Below, piece after piece: positions 36,594-44,970 of a stretch of 64,000 nucleotides of DNA. The translations under genes were made by a program, and so were the position numbers. How positions within the stretch are numbered: position 1 is the stretch's first letter; every line of letters starts with the position of its first letter. This stretch comes from Actinomyces lilanjuaniae (GTDB lineage Bacteria; Actinomycetota; Actinomycetes; Actinomycetales; Actinomycetaceae): NCBI RefSeq assembly GCF_003606385.1, contig NZ_CP032514.1, positions 2,542,001-2,606,000 of the forward strand. The letters run 5' to 3'. A model generated the notes under the pieces. It searched no databases. It was not told the origin of the DNA and saw only the letters and a list, made by a program, of their open reading frames with translations.

Positions 36594-37234
36594 AGACAGA
36601 TCCTCTTCGCTAGGGGATGGGATGGTCAACTCTGCAAGCAGACTACACAGCGTACAGGCCCAGAACTCCTCCGAACCTCCTGACGGCCACTCATCCCAGT
36701 CCACCCCCAAAAAAGTTACCCAGCCGCTACCTCAACGAGAAAGTTGAGACATTCCCGAAAGCTTTGAAACCGTTTCGACACATTAGTGGATATCTCTCAA
36801 CTCTCTCCTCCCAGCCCATAGAGACGTTCTCACCTGAAAGGTGCGCGCCACCAGCCAGCCCACGGGCCACCACACAGCCCTCCCCCAGCGCCCACCCGCC
36901 CGCGTCAGGACGGAGACAGCAGCCCGCCGTCTCGCAGCCCTTCGGGCAGCACCTGCCCACCGGGGAGCTGCCCGCTGGAACGCAGCACCGAACGGCCTTG
37001 ACCGACTGAAGCCCGCCCCGTCGCTCGCTCGCCAGACAGAACCGCGCACCGCGACCGGGACCGGAAAGCCTCGCGCTGTGCTTCGCGCGCCAAAGACCAT
37101 CAGGGAGGTACCGGCAGTGACTCCCAGTCTGCCGAACGCCCGCATAGGCTGTCCGCACCAGCTGTCTGCACACCAGCGGCGGACCAGCAGTGACCTAGAA
37201 CCGTCAAAGCACCAGCAACCGGGAGGACACCGCC
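36594..37234. other. Long divergent intergenic region between surface-protein and SDR genes
   Basis: About 640 bases between divergent starts (minus 36593, plus 37235). The left third is AT-rich and carries two small palindromes, CTCAAC-N6-GTTGAG (36731-36748) and GAAACCGTTTC (36766-36776), which look like operator half-sites upstream of the surface-protein gene. The right part is GC-rich with no stable gene. The SDR start is marked by GGAGGACACCGCC. Frames crossing the region lack starts with binding sites. Confidence 0.4.
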
Positions 37235-37900
37235 ATGACCACCATTGCCATCATCGGAGGCGGCCCGGGGCTGGGCCACGCCGTTGCCCGCCACTTCGGC
37301 CGCGAGGGCTTCGACGTCGCCCTTGTCTCCCGCAGCCGCAGCCACCTGGACGAGCGGGTCGCCGCCCTGGGCGCCGAGGGCGTTGCCGCCCGTGGCTACA
37401 GCGCCGACGGCCGTGACCGCGCTGCCCTGACCCAGGCGCTGGCCGACGCTGCCAGCGATCTTGGCCCCATTGAGGTGCTCCAGTGGAGCCCCGTGCCCGC
37501 GCGCGAGTTCATGAAGCCCGTCCTGGAGACTACCGCCGCGGACCTCGTGGGACCCGTCGAGATGTCCATCTACGGGCCTGTCAGTGCGGTGGGCCAGGTG
37601 CTGCCGGGTATGCGCGAGCTCGGACGCGGCACGATCCTGCTCGTCAACGGAGGCTCCGCCGTACGCCCGGGCTCCCGGGTCACGGGCACCTCGGTGGCCT
37701 TTGCCGGGGAGAGCGCCTACGGCCAGCTCCTCCACGACGCACTCGCCCCCGAGGGGATCCACGTGGCCCAGCTCATCATCCCTCGCGGGATCGGGGGCGG
37801 CGAGCCCTCCCACGAGCCGGACGCCCTAGCCCAGCGGCTCTGGGAGCTGCACACCGAGCGGGGCGAGTTCCGCACCTTCGCCGCTCCCATGGACCTGTAG
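37235..37900 (+). CDS. SDR-family NAD(P)-binding protein lacking the usual Tyr-Lys pair
   Basis: 221 residues. The dinucleotide loop is IAIIGGGPGLGHAVARHFG, a form seen in a subset of short-chain dehydrogenases, and VALVSRSRSHLDE suggests NADP preference. The segment where classical SDRs have Y-x-x-x-K reads TSVAFAGESAYGQLLHDAL, so the catalytic Lys is missing, and no substrate can be assigned. The start has a good binding site (GGAGG). It converges on an aldo/keto reductase gene, so the two may handle related carbonyl substrates, but that is only neighbourhood inference. Confidence 0.8.
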   Translation: MTTIAIIGGGPGLGHAVARHFGREGFDVALVSRSRSHLDERVAALGAEGVAARGYSADGRDRAALTQALADAASDLGPIEVLQWSPVPAREFMKPVLETTAADLVGPVEMSIYGPVSAVGQVLPGMRELGRGTILLVNGGSAVRPGSRVTGTSVAFAGESAYGQLLHDALAPEGIHVAQLIIPRGIGGGEPSHEPDALAQRLWELHTERGEFRTFAAPMDL

Positions 37901-37926
37901 ACGAGCCTGCGGGGCACAGGCCCGTC
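37900..37926. terminator. Short hairpin between the convergent SDR and aldo/keto reductase genes
   Basis: GACGAGCCTG (37900-37909) and CAGGCCCGTC (37917-37926) pair with one mismatch around a seven-base loop. It begins at the last base of the SDR stop codon, in the 60-base gap before the convergent reductase stop, where a terminator is expected. There is no clear T-tract. Confidence 0.45.
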
Positions 37927-37960
37927 GGGGAGGCTGGTGGCGGCCAGCGCGACGTTCGGC

Positions 37961-38938
37961 TCAGGCCCCGTGCGGAATGAGGCCGACGAGCTCGTGGGCC
38001 TGGTAGGGCTCCTCCAGGTAGGCCACATCCTCCTCGCTGAGCTGCAGCTCTAGGGCGCGCACGGCGTCATCGACCCGGCTCGGCTTTGAGCAGCCGACCA
38101 CCGGCGCGGCCACGCCCCTGGCCCTGTGCCAGGCCAGGGCGACGTCGGCCATGGGCACCTCGCGGCGCTGCGCCACCTCGGCCACCCGGGTGACGATCGG
38201 CATGTCCATCTCGCGCCCGCGGTCGTACTTGCTGCGCATGACAGCATCCGTGGTGGAGCGCACCGAGTCGGAGTCCCAGGTCGGGCGGGTCAGGTGGCCG
38301 GAGGCCAGCGGGCTGTACGGGGTGAGCGACATCCCGTACTGGCGGCACACGGGGATGAGCTCGCGCTCGTCCTCCCGGTAGAGCAGGTTGTAGTGGTTCT
38401 GCATACTGGAGAACCGGGTCCACCCGTTGGCGTCGGCCACCACCTGCATGGTGTGAAGCTGGTAGCCGTACATGGCCGAGGCACCCAGCGCCCTCACACG
38501 GCCGTCGGCAACAAGCCGGTGGAGAGCCTCCATAGCCTCCTCAACGGGGGTGTCATAGTCGAAGCGGTGGATGATGTAAAGGTCGAGGTAGTCAGTGCCC
38601 AGGCGCTCCAGGGTGCCGGTGATCTCACGCTCGATGGCCTCGCGCGAGAGGTGCCCCTCGTTGAAGTAGACCTTGGAGGCCAGCACCACGTCCTCACGGG
38701 CGACGCCGAGGTTGCGCAGCGACTGCCCGATGAAGGTCTCACTGGTACCCCGGGCGTAGACGTTCGCGGTGTCGATAAAATTAACACCGAGTTCCAGCGC
38801 CCGGGCGATGACCTCCTGGGTGGCGGGCTGGTCGATGACCCACTGGTGGGTGTCGGGGAAAACCTCCCCGAAACTCATGCCGCCGATGCACAGCCTGGGG
38901 ATGGTGATGTCCGTGGCGCCGAGGGCCGTGTACTCCAT
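37961..38938 (-). CDS. Aldo/keto reductase
   Basis: 325 residues from the ATG at 38938, which has AAAGGAGACCCAGAC upstream; the longer frame to 39055 has no such site. The AKR fold is shown by GVNFIDTANVYARGTSETFIG (catalytic Asp and Tyr), VVLASKVYF (Lys), YLDLYIIHRFD (His), RALGASAMYGYQLHTM, and the C-terminal cofactor segment APVVGCSKPSRVDDAV. Such enzymes reduce aldehydes and ketones with NADPH in the cytosol; the physiological substrate is not evident. The gene is transcribed away from the terminator of the large surface protein. Confidence 0.9.
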   Translation of the reverse strand: MEYTALGATDITIPRLCIGGMSFGEVFPDTHQWVIDQPATQEVIARALELGVNFIDTANVYARGTSETFIGQSLRNLGVAREDVVLASKVYFNEGHLSREAIEREITGTLERLGTDYLDLYIIHRFDYDTPVEEAMEALHRLVADGRVRALGASAMYGYQLHTMQVVADANGWTRFSSMQNHYNLLYREDERELIPVCRQYGMSLTPYSPLASGHLTRPTWDSDSVRSTTDAVMRSKYDRGREMDMPIVTRVAEVAQRREVPMADVALAWHRARGVAAPVVGCSKPSRVDDAVRALELQLSEEDVAYLEEPYQAHELVGLIPHGA

Positions 38939-39245
38939 GTCTGGGTCTCCTTTAACCACTTTAACCGTACGTCCTGCCGGTACCTGCTGCCCGTGGACAC
39001 ACCTAAGGCTCCCAGCGCGGACGGCGCCGCGCAAGACCCCATGCTGGCCCTGCAAGGCCCCCTATGCGAGGCCCCCTGTGCCGACTGCAACAGCGCGAGA
39101 CGTGGCAGCACAAAGACGGGAAGGGGCCGCTCACCAGTGACAGGTGAGCGGCCCCTTCATGTGGGGTTCAGAACTATTGCCAGAGTATCTGGGTCACGGT
39201 TCTGTGCCCGCGAGTGCTCGCGCAGGCGCCCTTACAGGACAGGCA
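38939..39245. other. Intergenic region before the aldo/keto reductase
   Basis: A gap of about 300 bases between two minus-strand genes. It holds the strong hairpin at 39121-39157 and, downstream of it, the presumed promoter region of the reductase. A palindromic-looking ACTTTAACC/ACCACTTTAACCG tract just before the RBS is the only other feature. No additional gene is seen. Confidence 0.4.
39121..39157 (-). terminator. Strong hairpin terminator after the third surface-protein gene
   Basis: AAGGGGCCGCTCACC (39121-39135) is perfectly complementary over 15 bases to 39143-39157, with a seven-base loop. It lies 89 bases past the minus-strand stop at 39246. The A/T pairs at the stem base give the minus-strand transcript a short U-rich end. 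Confidence 0.8.
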
Positions 39246-42200
39246 TCACAACCGGCGACGGCGCAGGAGCGCGACCCCTCCGGCGATCGCTGCCAGGGCG
39301 ATGGCAATCGGCAGCAGGATCGTGACACCGGTCCTGGCCAGGGACCCCGTGGAAGGGGCTGTTGAGGCGGTCTTGGGGGGAGCCGAGCCGGTAGCTGCGC
39401 CACCCGCCGCTGTTGAGGGGCTCGGGCTGGACGAGGCTGACGAGCCGTCCTGGCCAGCCAACGCCTCCGAGGGAGTGGTCGTGGCCGGTGGGGCAGCCGA
39501 CTCCTCACTGGCACCAGCCGAAGGACTCGGCTCACCCGCAGGCCCCTCAGAGGCCTCACTCGGAGTGGTCGTGGTCACCGGGGCAGCCGACTCCTCACTC
39601 GCACCAGCCGAAGGACTCGGCTCACCCGCAGGCCCCTCAGAGGCCTCACTCGGAGTGGTCGTGGTCACCGGGGCAGCCGACTCCTCACTCGCACCAGCCG
39701 AAGGACTCGGCTCACCCGCAGGCCCCTCAGAGGCCTCACTCGGAGTGGTCGTGGTCACCGGGGCAGCCGACTCCTCACTCGCACCAGCCGAAGGACTCGG
39801 CTCACCCGCAGGCCCCTCGCTGGGGCTTGGACTGGGTTCCGGCTCCGGCTCCGCCTGCTTGGTGTAGGCGTTGGTCACGTTGATCACACCAGGCGTGTCC
39901 TTGGAATCCACGGTCACCTTCTGGGCCTCCGGCTCATCCAGGTCGTAGCCCTCAATCGCCGCGGCGTCGGTGTCCTCGGAGACCGTGCACTCGCTGCCCA
40001 GGACCACGTCGGCCTCGGCGTCCACAGCCTGGCCGTCAGCCTTGGCCACCAGCGTGCCCTCAGTACCATCGTCACAGATGTAGGAGAAGGAGAACTCCTT
40101 GCCCTCCAGACCCTCAGCCTCGTCAGCACCGGTGGCAGCCTTGGACACCGTAAAGCTACCGGTCTGAGGGGTGTAGGTGTTGGTGAAGGACGTAGCCGCC
40201 ACCTGGTCCTGCTCCGTGATCGATACCGTCTGGTCCTCAGGCACGGTCAGGTCGTAGCCCTCAATCTGGGCGGAACCAGCGTTCTCGGTAACGGTGCACT
40301 CAGTGCCCACCGCGAAGCTCTGCTCGGCCTGGACCACCTGGCCGTCGGCCTTGGCGCTCAGCGTGCCCTGCGAGCCGTCGGTGCAGGTATAGGAGAAGGA
40401 GAACTCCCGCTCACCCAGCCCGGTGCCCTCGACGAGCCCCTCGGTGGTCTTGGCCACCGAGAAGGTACCCCGGTGTGCGGTGTAGGTGTTAGTGACCTCC
40501 ACCGCGACAGCAGAGCCCTCGGTTACTGTGACTGTGGCCTGGTCGGCCTGGGCCTCAGCAGCCTGGCCGTCCACGGTCATGGCTGTAGTCAGGTCGGCCC
40601 CGCTCACCGAGGCGTCACGCTCGGTGACGACGCACTCACCCACGGGTACGTCCACGTGCGCGGACTCCCCAGCCCTGACAACCACCTCACCGGAGGGGTC
40701 CGAGCCGTCATCCGTGGTGCAGGTGTAGCCGAAGACGAACTGCTCCGGCGCCCCAGCAGAGGCGTCGCCGTCCACCGTCTTGGCGACCTCGAAGCCACCA
40801 GTCTGCTGGGTGTAGGTATTGGTGACGACAACCGCACGGGTAACGTCCTTAGCGATGGTCAGGGACGAGCCCTGCTCACCGTCCACGGTCGTACTGGTGG
40901 CCAGGGCGTAGCCAGCCCGGGAGGCGTCCTCCTCATTCACGACGCACTGGGTCCCCACCGGCAGGCTCGGACCGTTGACAGTGCCGCCGCCAGCGACACC
41001 GAGCGTGTCCGAGCTCGTGGAGCCGTCAGGCAGCGTGCACTCATAGGCCACGGAGTAGGTGGCGCCCCCGAAGTCCCCGTCACCGGCAACCTCCTTGGTC
41101 ACGGAGAAGGTTCCCGTGTCCTGGGTGTAGGTGTTGGTCGCGGTCACGGCAGTGTCCTCGCCCGTGACGATAGTCACCTTCCCCCCAGAGAGCTCGGTGT
41201 CCACCGAGTAGCCCTGCCTGGCGGCAGAACCCTCTTGCTCGGCCACCTCACAGACGGCGCCTGCAGGCAGCACGGGAGAAGACACCGCGGTCCCGTCACC
41301 GGGAACCTCCAGCGTGCCGCTCTCACCCGTGGAGCAGGTGTAGTCGAAGACGAAGGTGTCACCGGAGAAGTCACCGTCACCAGCCACAGACTTGGCCACG
41401 GAGAAGGTGCCCTCGTCCTTGGTGTAGGTATTGACCGCAGTCACGGCCACAGGTGCGTCCTGAGAGATGGTCACCGTGGAGTCGGACAGCTGGGAGTCCA
41501 CGGAGTAGCCCTCCTTGGCGGCCACCCCCGCGTCCTCGGTGATCTCACAGGTAGCACCCTCAGCGATCTCGGGGCTGCTGACCGCACGGCCGGTGCCGTA
41601 GGCCTCCAGAGTTCCCTCGGTACCGTCGGTGCAGGTGTAGCTGAAGGAGAACTTGTCCAGGGCGAAGTCACCCTCCCCGGCCACCGTCTTAGCCACCGTG
41701 AAGGTACCTGTGCGAGGCACGTAGGTGTTGGTGAACTCGGCCTGGGCCACGGCGTCGGAACCTGCGGCGATGCGCAGACGCTGGGACAGAGGGGCCTCCA
41801 GGTTGTAGCCGCTCACCCCAACACCCTCGGTGGACTCCGTGATGGTGCAGGTAGTGCCGACCTCGAAGGACGTGCCGGTCTCACGCACCGGGGTGCCGTC
41901 CCCCCTGGCCACCAGGGTGCCCTCCTGTCCGTCGGAGCAGGTGTAGGTGAAGGTGTAGTCCTTGTCCGCGACTCCGGGGGCGCCCGAGGCGGTCTTGACG
42001 ACCTCAAAGGTGGACGGCTCGGCCCTGACCATATTGGTCAGCTCAGCACCGAGGACCTGCTGGTTGGCGATCGTCAGAGTACTGGTCGGAATGCCGCCCA
42101 CCACGAACAGGCTCTCGCCCCAGCTGTAGCCCTCGGGCAGGGGGACGGAGGGCTCAGCCTCGGTCAGGGTAACCACGGTCCCGGCAGGGAAGGTCACCGG

Positions 42201-43595
42201 CGGGTTCGGACCGACAAAGACGTTCTTGCGCCCCGTGATGACCTCGTAGGAGGCGGTGCCACTGGCCTGGTCAGCGTTGAGGGTCCCCGGAGGCTCCCAC
42301 TCCGGGTAGGTCGCCCGGGTCGTGCCCTCCGGCAGCTGGTAGCTGAGGTTGACCGTGAAGGTAGAGCCCGCAGGCACCTGGTCGGAGGCCGGGCCGGTCA
42401 CGTACTTGTCCAGGGAGAAGGTGCCGTACCCCAGCCGCATGTTGACGGTCAGAGAGAAAGAGTCCAGGAAGGACTTGGTGGCGTCGCGCTCAAAACTGGT
42501 GCCGTCGATGGACACGTAGTTCTCATAGATAAACCCGGGGACAGCCAGGCCGTCCTCGGTCGTGGCTCTGGTGTCATAGATCAGCTGGTAGTTGCTCTGG
42601 GGGGCAAAGGGGCCGGTCAGCACGATCCGGGCGCTCTGACCCGAGTCGGTCTCCTGGCCGTAGACCACCTTGAGGCTGAACTCCCCCAGCACGGTGACCC
42701 GCGAGCTCTCTGCACCGTTGGCCAAGACCACCTGAGCCGTCTGCGGGTTCGACTCTGTGGCAGAGTTGCGCCGAGTGAGTCGCCACGAGGTCAGGTTCCC
42801 ATCAGGGAAGGACTGACCGGGCCCCAGGAGGTCGGTGAGCTCGATCTCGTGGACGGTCTGACCGTCAAAGGTCACGTCCACCCCGTTAGCGGCGTACTCC
42901 TCTTGAAGTCTCTCAGTACCGAAGCCAATGACCCATGTCACACCAGTTGACCTCTCGGACATGGCGGTAGCCCCCTTGCTCAGGGCGTCGGGAACGTAGC
43001 GTATCTGCTGCGCGGTGATACCGCCCTGCCCGGGCAGGTCCACCATGACGGTCTGCGAGCCGTTGACGGTGAAGGGAAGCTCCTCCTCCGTGGTGGACTT
43101 GACAGCCACCCCCTGGATCTTGCCGGACCCGGACAGGAGGTTGTAGCCCTGGCGGATGAGAAGCGGCAGCACCTCGTTAAAGGTGCAGGTCATATTGGTC
43201 TCCGCGATGACGCAGGTACCGACCTCCGTCTCCACACCGTCAACAAAGTGGGTGAAGGCGCGCGTCTGGGGCACCCGGAACCTGAGCTCCTCAGGCAGGT
43301 CGATGGAGAAGGAGTCCCCGTCCCTGAGATCGGCGTTGCTAGCGTCCCAGTCAAAGGTTATGAGCGCAATCGAGCTGCCTGCGTCCAGGTTTCCTGACTG
43401 CGGGTTCTCCGAGGCATCCGTCTTGGCCAGCCTCAAGTTGGAGATCGTGATGCCGGTATTGACGTCAGCATGGGCGGGCGCGGGAGCCAGGACCGGCACC
43501 ACCATGGTCACCACCATGGCCAGCAGGGCCAGACAGGCGCCAGCACGGCCAGCCCCCCGTCGGGGCGCAGCCGCACGGACGGCAATGGATTTCAT
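39246..43595 (-). CDS. LPXTG-type (LARTG) cell-wall surface protein with seven DUF5979 repeats and a 30-residue C-terminal repeat
   Basis: 1449 residues. Signal peptide LALLAMVVTMVVPVLAPAPAHA, an N-terminal adhesin region of about 510 residues (TFDWDASNADLRDGDSFSIDLP, DLPGQGG), then seven DUF5979 repeats, each with the isopeptide-type Lys/Glu/Asn pattern and two Cys. A wall-spanning tail follows, made of four near-identical 30-residue units rich in Ser, Glu, Pro and Thr (EPSPSAGASEESAAPVTTT core). It ends with SLARTG, a hydrophobic helix and RRRRRL. The ATG at 43595 has AAAAGG upstream. It is the largest of three paralogous predicted wall adhesins in the window. Confidence 0.88.
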   Translation of the reverse strand: MKSIAVRAAAPRRGAGRAGACLALLAMVVTMVVPVLAPAPAHADVNTGITISNLRLAKTDASENPQSGNLDAGSSIALITFDWDASNADLRDGDSFSIDLPEELRFRVPQTRAFTHFVDGVETEVGTCVIAETNMTCTFNEVLPLLIRQGYNLLSGSGKIQGVAVKSTTEEELPFTVNGSQTVMVDLPGQGGITAQQIRYVPDALSKGATAMSERSTGVTWVIGFGTERLQEEYAANGVDVTFDGQTVHEIELTDLLGPGQSFPDGNLTSWRLTRRNSATESNPQTAQVVLANGAESSRVTVLGEFSLKVVYGQETDSGQSARIVLTGPFAPQSNYQLIYDTRATTEDGLAVPGFIYENYVSIDGTSFERDATKSFLDSFSLTVNMRLGYGTFSLDKYVTGPASDQVPAGSTFTVNLSYQLPEGTTRATYPEWEPPGTLNADQASGTASYEVITGRKNVFVGPNPPVTFPAGTVVTLTEAEPSVPLPEGYSWGESLFVVGGIPTSTLTIANQQVLGAELTNMVRAEPSTFEVVKTASGAPGVADKDYTFTYTCSDGQEGTLVARGDGTPVRETGTSFEVGTTCTITESTEGVGVSGYNLEAPLSQRLRIAAGSDAVAQAEFTNTYVPRTGTFTVAKTVAGEGDFALDKFSFSYTCTDGTEGTLEAYGTGRAVSSPEIAEGATCEITEDAGVAAKEGYSVDSQLSDSTVTISQDAPVAVTAVNTYTKDEGTFSVAKSVAGDGDFSGDTFVFDYTCSTGESGTLEVPGDGTAVSSPVLPAGAVCEVAEQEGSAARQGYSVDTELSGGKVTIVTGEDTAVTATNTYTQDTGTFSVTKEVAGDGDFGGATYSVAYECTLPDGSTSSDTLGVAGGGTVNGPSLPVGTQCVVNEEDASRAGYALATSTTVDGEQGSSLTIAKDVTRAVVVTNTYTQQTGGFEVAKTVDGDASAGAPEQFVFGYTCTTDDGSDPSGEVVVRAGESAHVDVPVGECVVTERDASVSGADLTTAMTVDGQAAEAQADQATVTVTEGSAVAVEVTNTYTAHRGTFSVAKTTEGLVEGTGLGEREFSFSYTCTDGSQGTLSAKADGQVVQAEQSFAVGTECTVTENAGSAQIEGYDLTVPEDQTVSITEQDQVAATSFTNTYTPQTGSFTVSKAATGADEAEGLEGKEFSFSYICDDGTEGTLVAKADGQAVDAEADVVLGSECTVSEDTDAAAIEGYDLDEPEAQKVTVDSKDTPGVINVTNAYTKQAEPEPEPSPSPSEGPAGEPSPSAGASEESAAPVTTTTPSEASEGPAGEPSPSAGASEESAAPVTTTTPSEASEGPAGEPSPSAGASEESAAPVTTTTPSEASEGPAGEPSPSAGASEESAAPPATTTPSEALAGQDGSSASSSPSPSTAAGGAATGSAPPKTASTAPSTGSLARTGVTILLPIAIALAAIAGGVALLRRRRL
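39491..39818. repeat. 90-bp tandem repeat, about 3.6 copies
   Basis: GGGCAGCCGACTCCTCACT recurs at 39491, 39581, 39671 and 39761, exactly 90 bases apart. The copies are identical except for one base at 39510 in the first. It codes in frame for the 30-residue stalk repeat of the surface protein, so copy-number change would lengthen or shorten the stalk without a frameshift. Confidence 0.95.
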
Positions 43596-43654
43596 AGATG
43601 AGACCTTTTCGAGATCAAAATGCCTGCACCATGCAGAGCAACGGACGACCCAGA

Positions 43655-43681
43655 GTATTAATGCCTGTCCCGAAGCCGCAA
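43655..43681 (-). promoter_or_regulatory. Possible promoter of the third surface-protein gene
   Basis: On the minus strand TTGCGG and TAATAC are 15 bases apart, about 60 bases before the ATG at 43595, in an AT-richer patch. The spacing is short for a sigma-70-type promoter, so this is tentative. Confidence 0.25.
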
Positions 43682-43845
43682 CCTCTCAGCACTAAAAAGG
43701 AGGTACTTTTACGGAACCGATACTTACCCAGGCCTGCGCCCCTGCAATCCGCTTACAGGCCCACTAAGAGAACCTATAAGCCCGCACCCCGAGGCACTGT
43801 CAGAAACTGCAAAACATCTACGGAACCGGAAGGGGAGCCGAGGAC

Positions 43846-44829
43846 TCACGCCCCCATGGCGTCAAAGAGGGAGGTGATACTGCCGTCATCGAACACGGCC
43901 TTGACCGCGCGAGCCAGTAGCGGGGCGATCGGCAGGATCGTCAGCTGGTCGAACTGCTTACCCACGGGGATCGGCAGCGTGTCGGTAACGATGACCTCGC
44001 GGGCGCCGCAGGAGGACAGGCGGTCTACCGCGGGCCCGGAGAGCACGCCGTGGGTGGCCGCCACGATGACGTCCTTGGCCCCGGAGCCCAGCAGGACCTG
44101 GACCGCCTTGGCAATCGTGCCCCCGGTGTCGATCATGTCGTCAACCAGGACGCAGGAGCGACCCTCCACGTCACCGACCACCCGGTTGGCTACGGACTCG
44201 TTGGGACGCGTGACGTCACGCGTCTTGTGGACAAAAGCCAGGGGGGTCCCGCCCAGGGCGCTGGCCCAGCGCTCGGCCACACGGATACGCCCCGCGTCCG
44301 GGGAGACCACCGTGGCGTTAGCGGGGACCACCCGGGTCCGCACGTAGTCCACCAGGACCGGCTGCGCCCACAGGTGGTCCCAGGGACCGTCAAAGAACCC
44401 CTGCTCCTGGGAGGTGTGCAGGTCCACGCTCATGAGGCGGTCCGCGCCCGCTGTCTGGTACAGGTCTGCCACCAGACGGGCTGAGATAGGCTCGCGCCCC
44501 AGGTGCTTCTTGTCCTGGCGGGCGTAGGGGAAGAAGGGCGCCACCACGGTAATACGCTTGGCTGAGGCTCGCTTGAGGGCGTCAACCATGATGAGCTGCT
44601 CCATGAGCCAGTCGTTGACACGGTCACCGTGAGACTGCAGCACGAAGGCGTCGCATCCCCGCACCGACTCATTGAAGCGGACGTAGGTCTCTCCGTTGGC
44701 GAAGTCGTAGGCCGTGGAGGACAGGACCTCCGTCCCCAACTCAGCAGCAACCCCCTGGGCCAGCTCGGGGTGAGCCCTCCCGGAGACAATGACCAGCCGC
44801 TTCTCGCCGGTGGTGATGATGCCTGTCAT
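43846..44829 (-). CDS. prs: Ribose-phosphate pyrophosphokinase (PRPP synthetase)
   Basis: 327 residues. Makes 5-phosphoribosyl-1-pyrophosphate from ribose 5-phosphate and ATP for nucleotide, His and Trp synthesis. Motifs in order: FANGETYVRFNESVRG, FFPYARQDKKHLGREPISA, the ATP-binding VDLHTSQEQGFFDGP, VVSPDAGRIRVAERWA, and the PRPP-binding loop SCVLVDDMIDTGGTI. The ATG at 44829 is chosen because the family starts a few residues before KRLVIVSGRAHPELA and AGAAGGGATCC lies upstream; the open frame extends further but without family similarity. It follows glmU on the same strand, the common actinobacterial order. Confidence 0.95.
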   Translation of the reverse strand: MTGIITTGEKRLVIVSGRAHPELAQGVAAELGTEVLSSTAYDFANGETYVRFNESVRGCDAFVLQSHGDRVNDWLMEQLIMVDALKRASAKRITVVAPFFPYARQDKKHLGREPISARLVADLYQTAGADRLMSVDLHTSQEQGFFDGPWDHLWAQPVLVDYVRTRVVPANATVVSPDAGRIRVAERWASALGGTPLAFVHKTRDVTRPNESVANRVVGDVEGRSCVLVDDMIDTGGTIAKAVQVLLGSGAKDVIVAATHGVLSGPAVDRLSSCGAREVIVTDTLPIPVGKQFDQLTILPIAPLLARAVKAVFDDGSITSLFDAMGA

Positions 44830-44970
44830 GACATGGATCCCTTCTCGCCGCCGCCGCGGCTGTGGTGCGTGGCCGTACCTGTAGTGCTGCGGCAGCCGTG
44901 CCGTGGCACGCGCTGCCACCGGTGTCGGCAGGAACCCCGAGCAGGCGCCCACCAGGCTCCCGGTCTGGTC

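Noticed and set aside
39491..39818. CRISPR array
   Set aside because: The repeats are contiguous 90-bp coding units without unique spacers, in frame inside a surface-protein gene.
44826..44970. C-terminal extension of GlmU down to 44826
   Set aside because: This stretch is Arg/Gly/Ser low-complexity with no hexapeptide repeats and overlaps the prs start. A one-base repair upstream gives a cleaner end at 44971.
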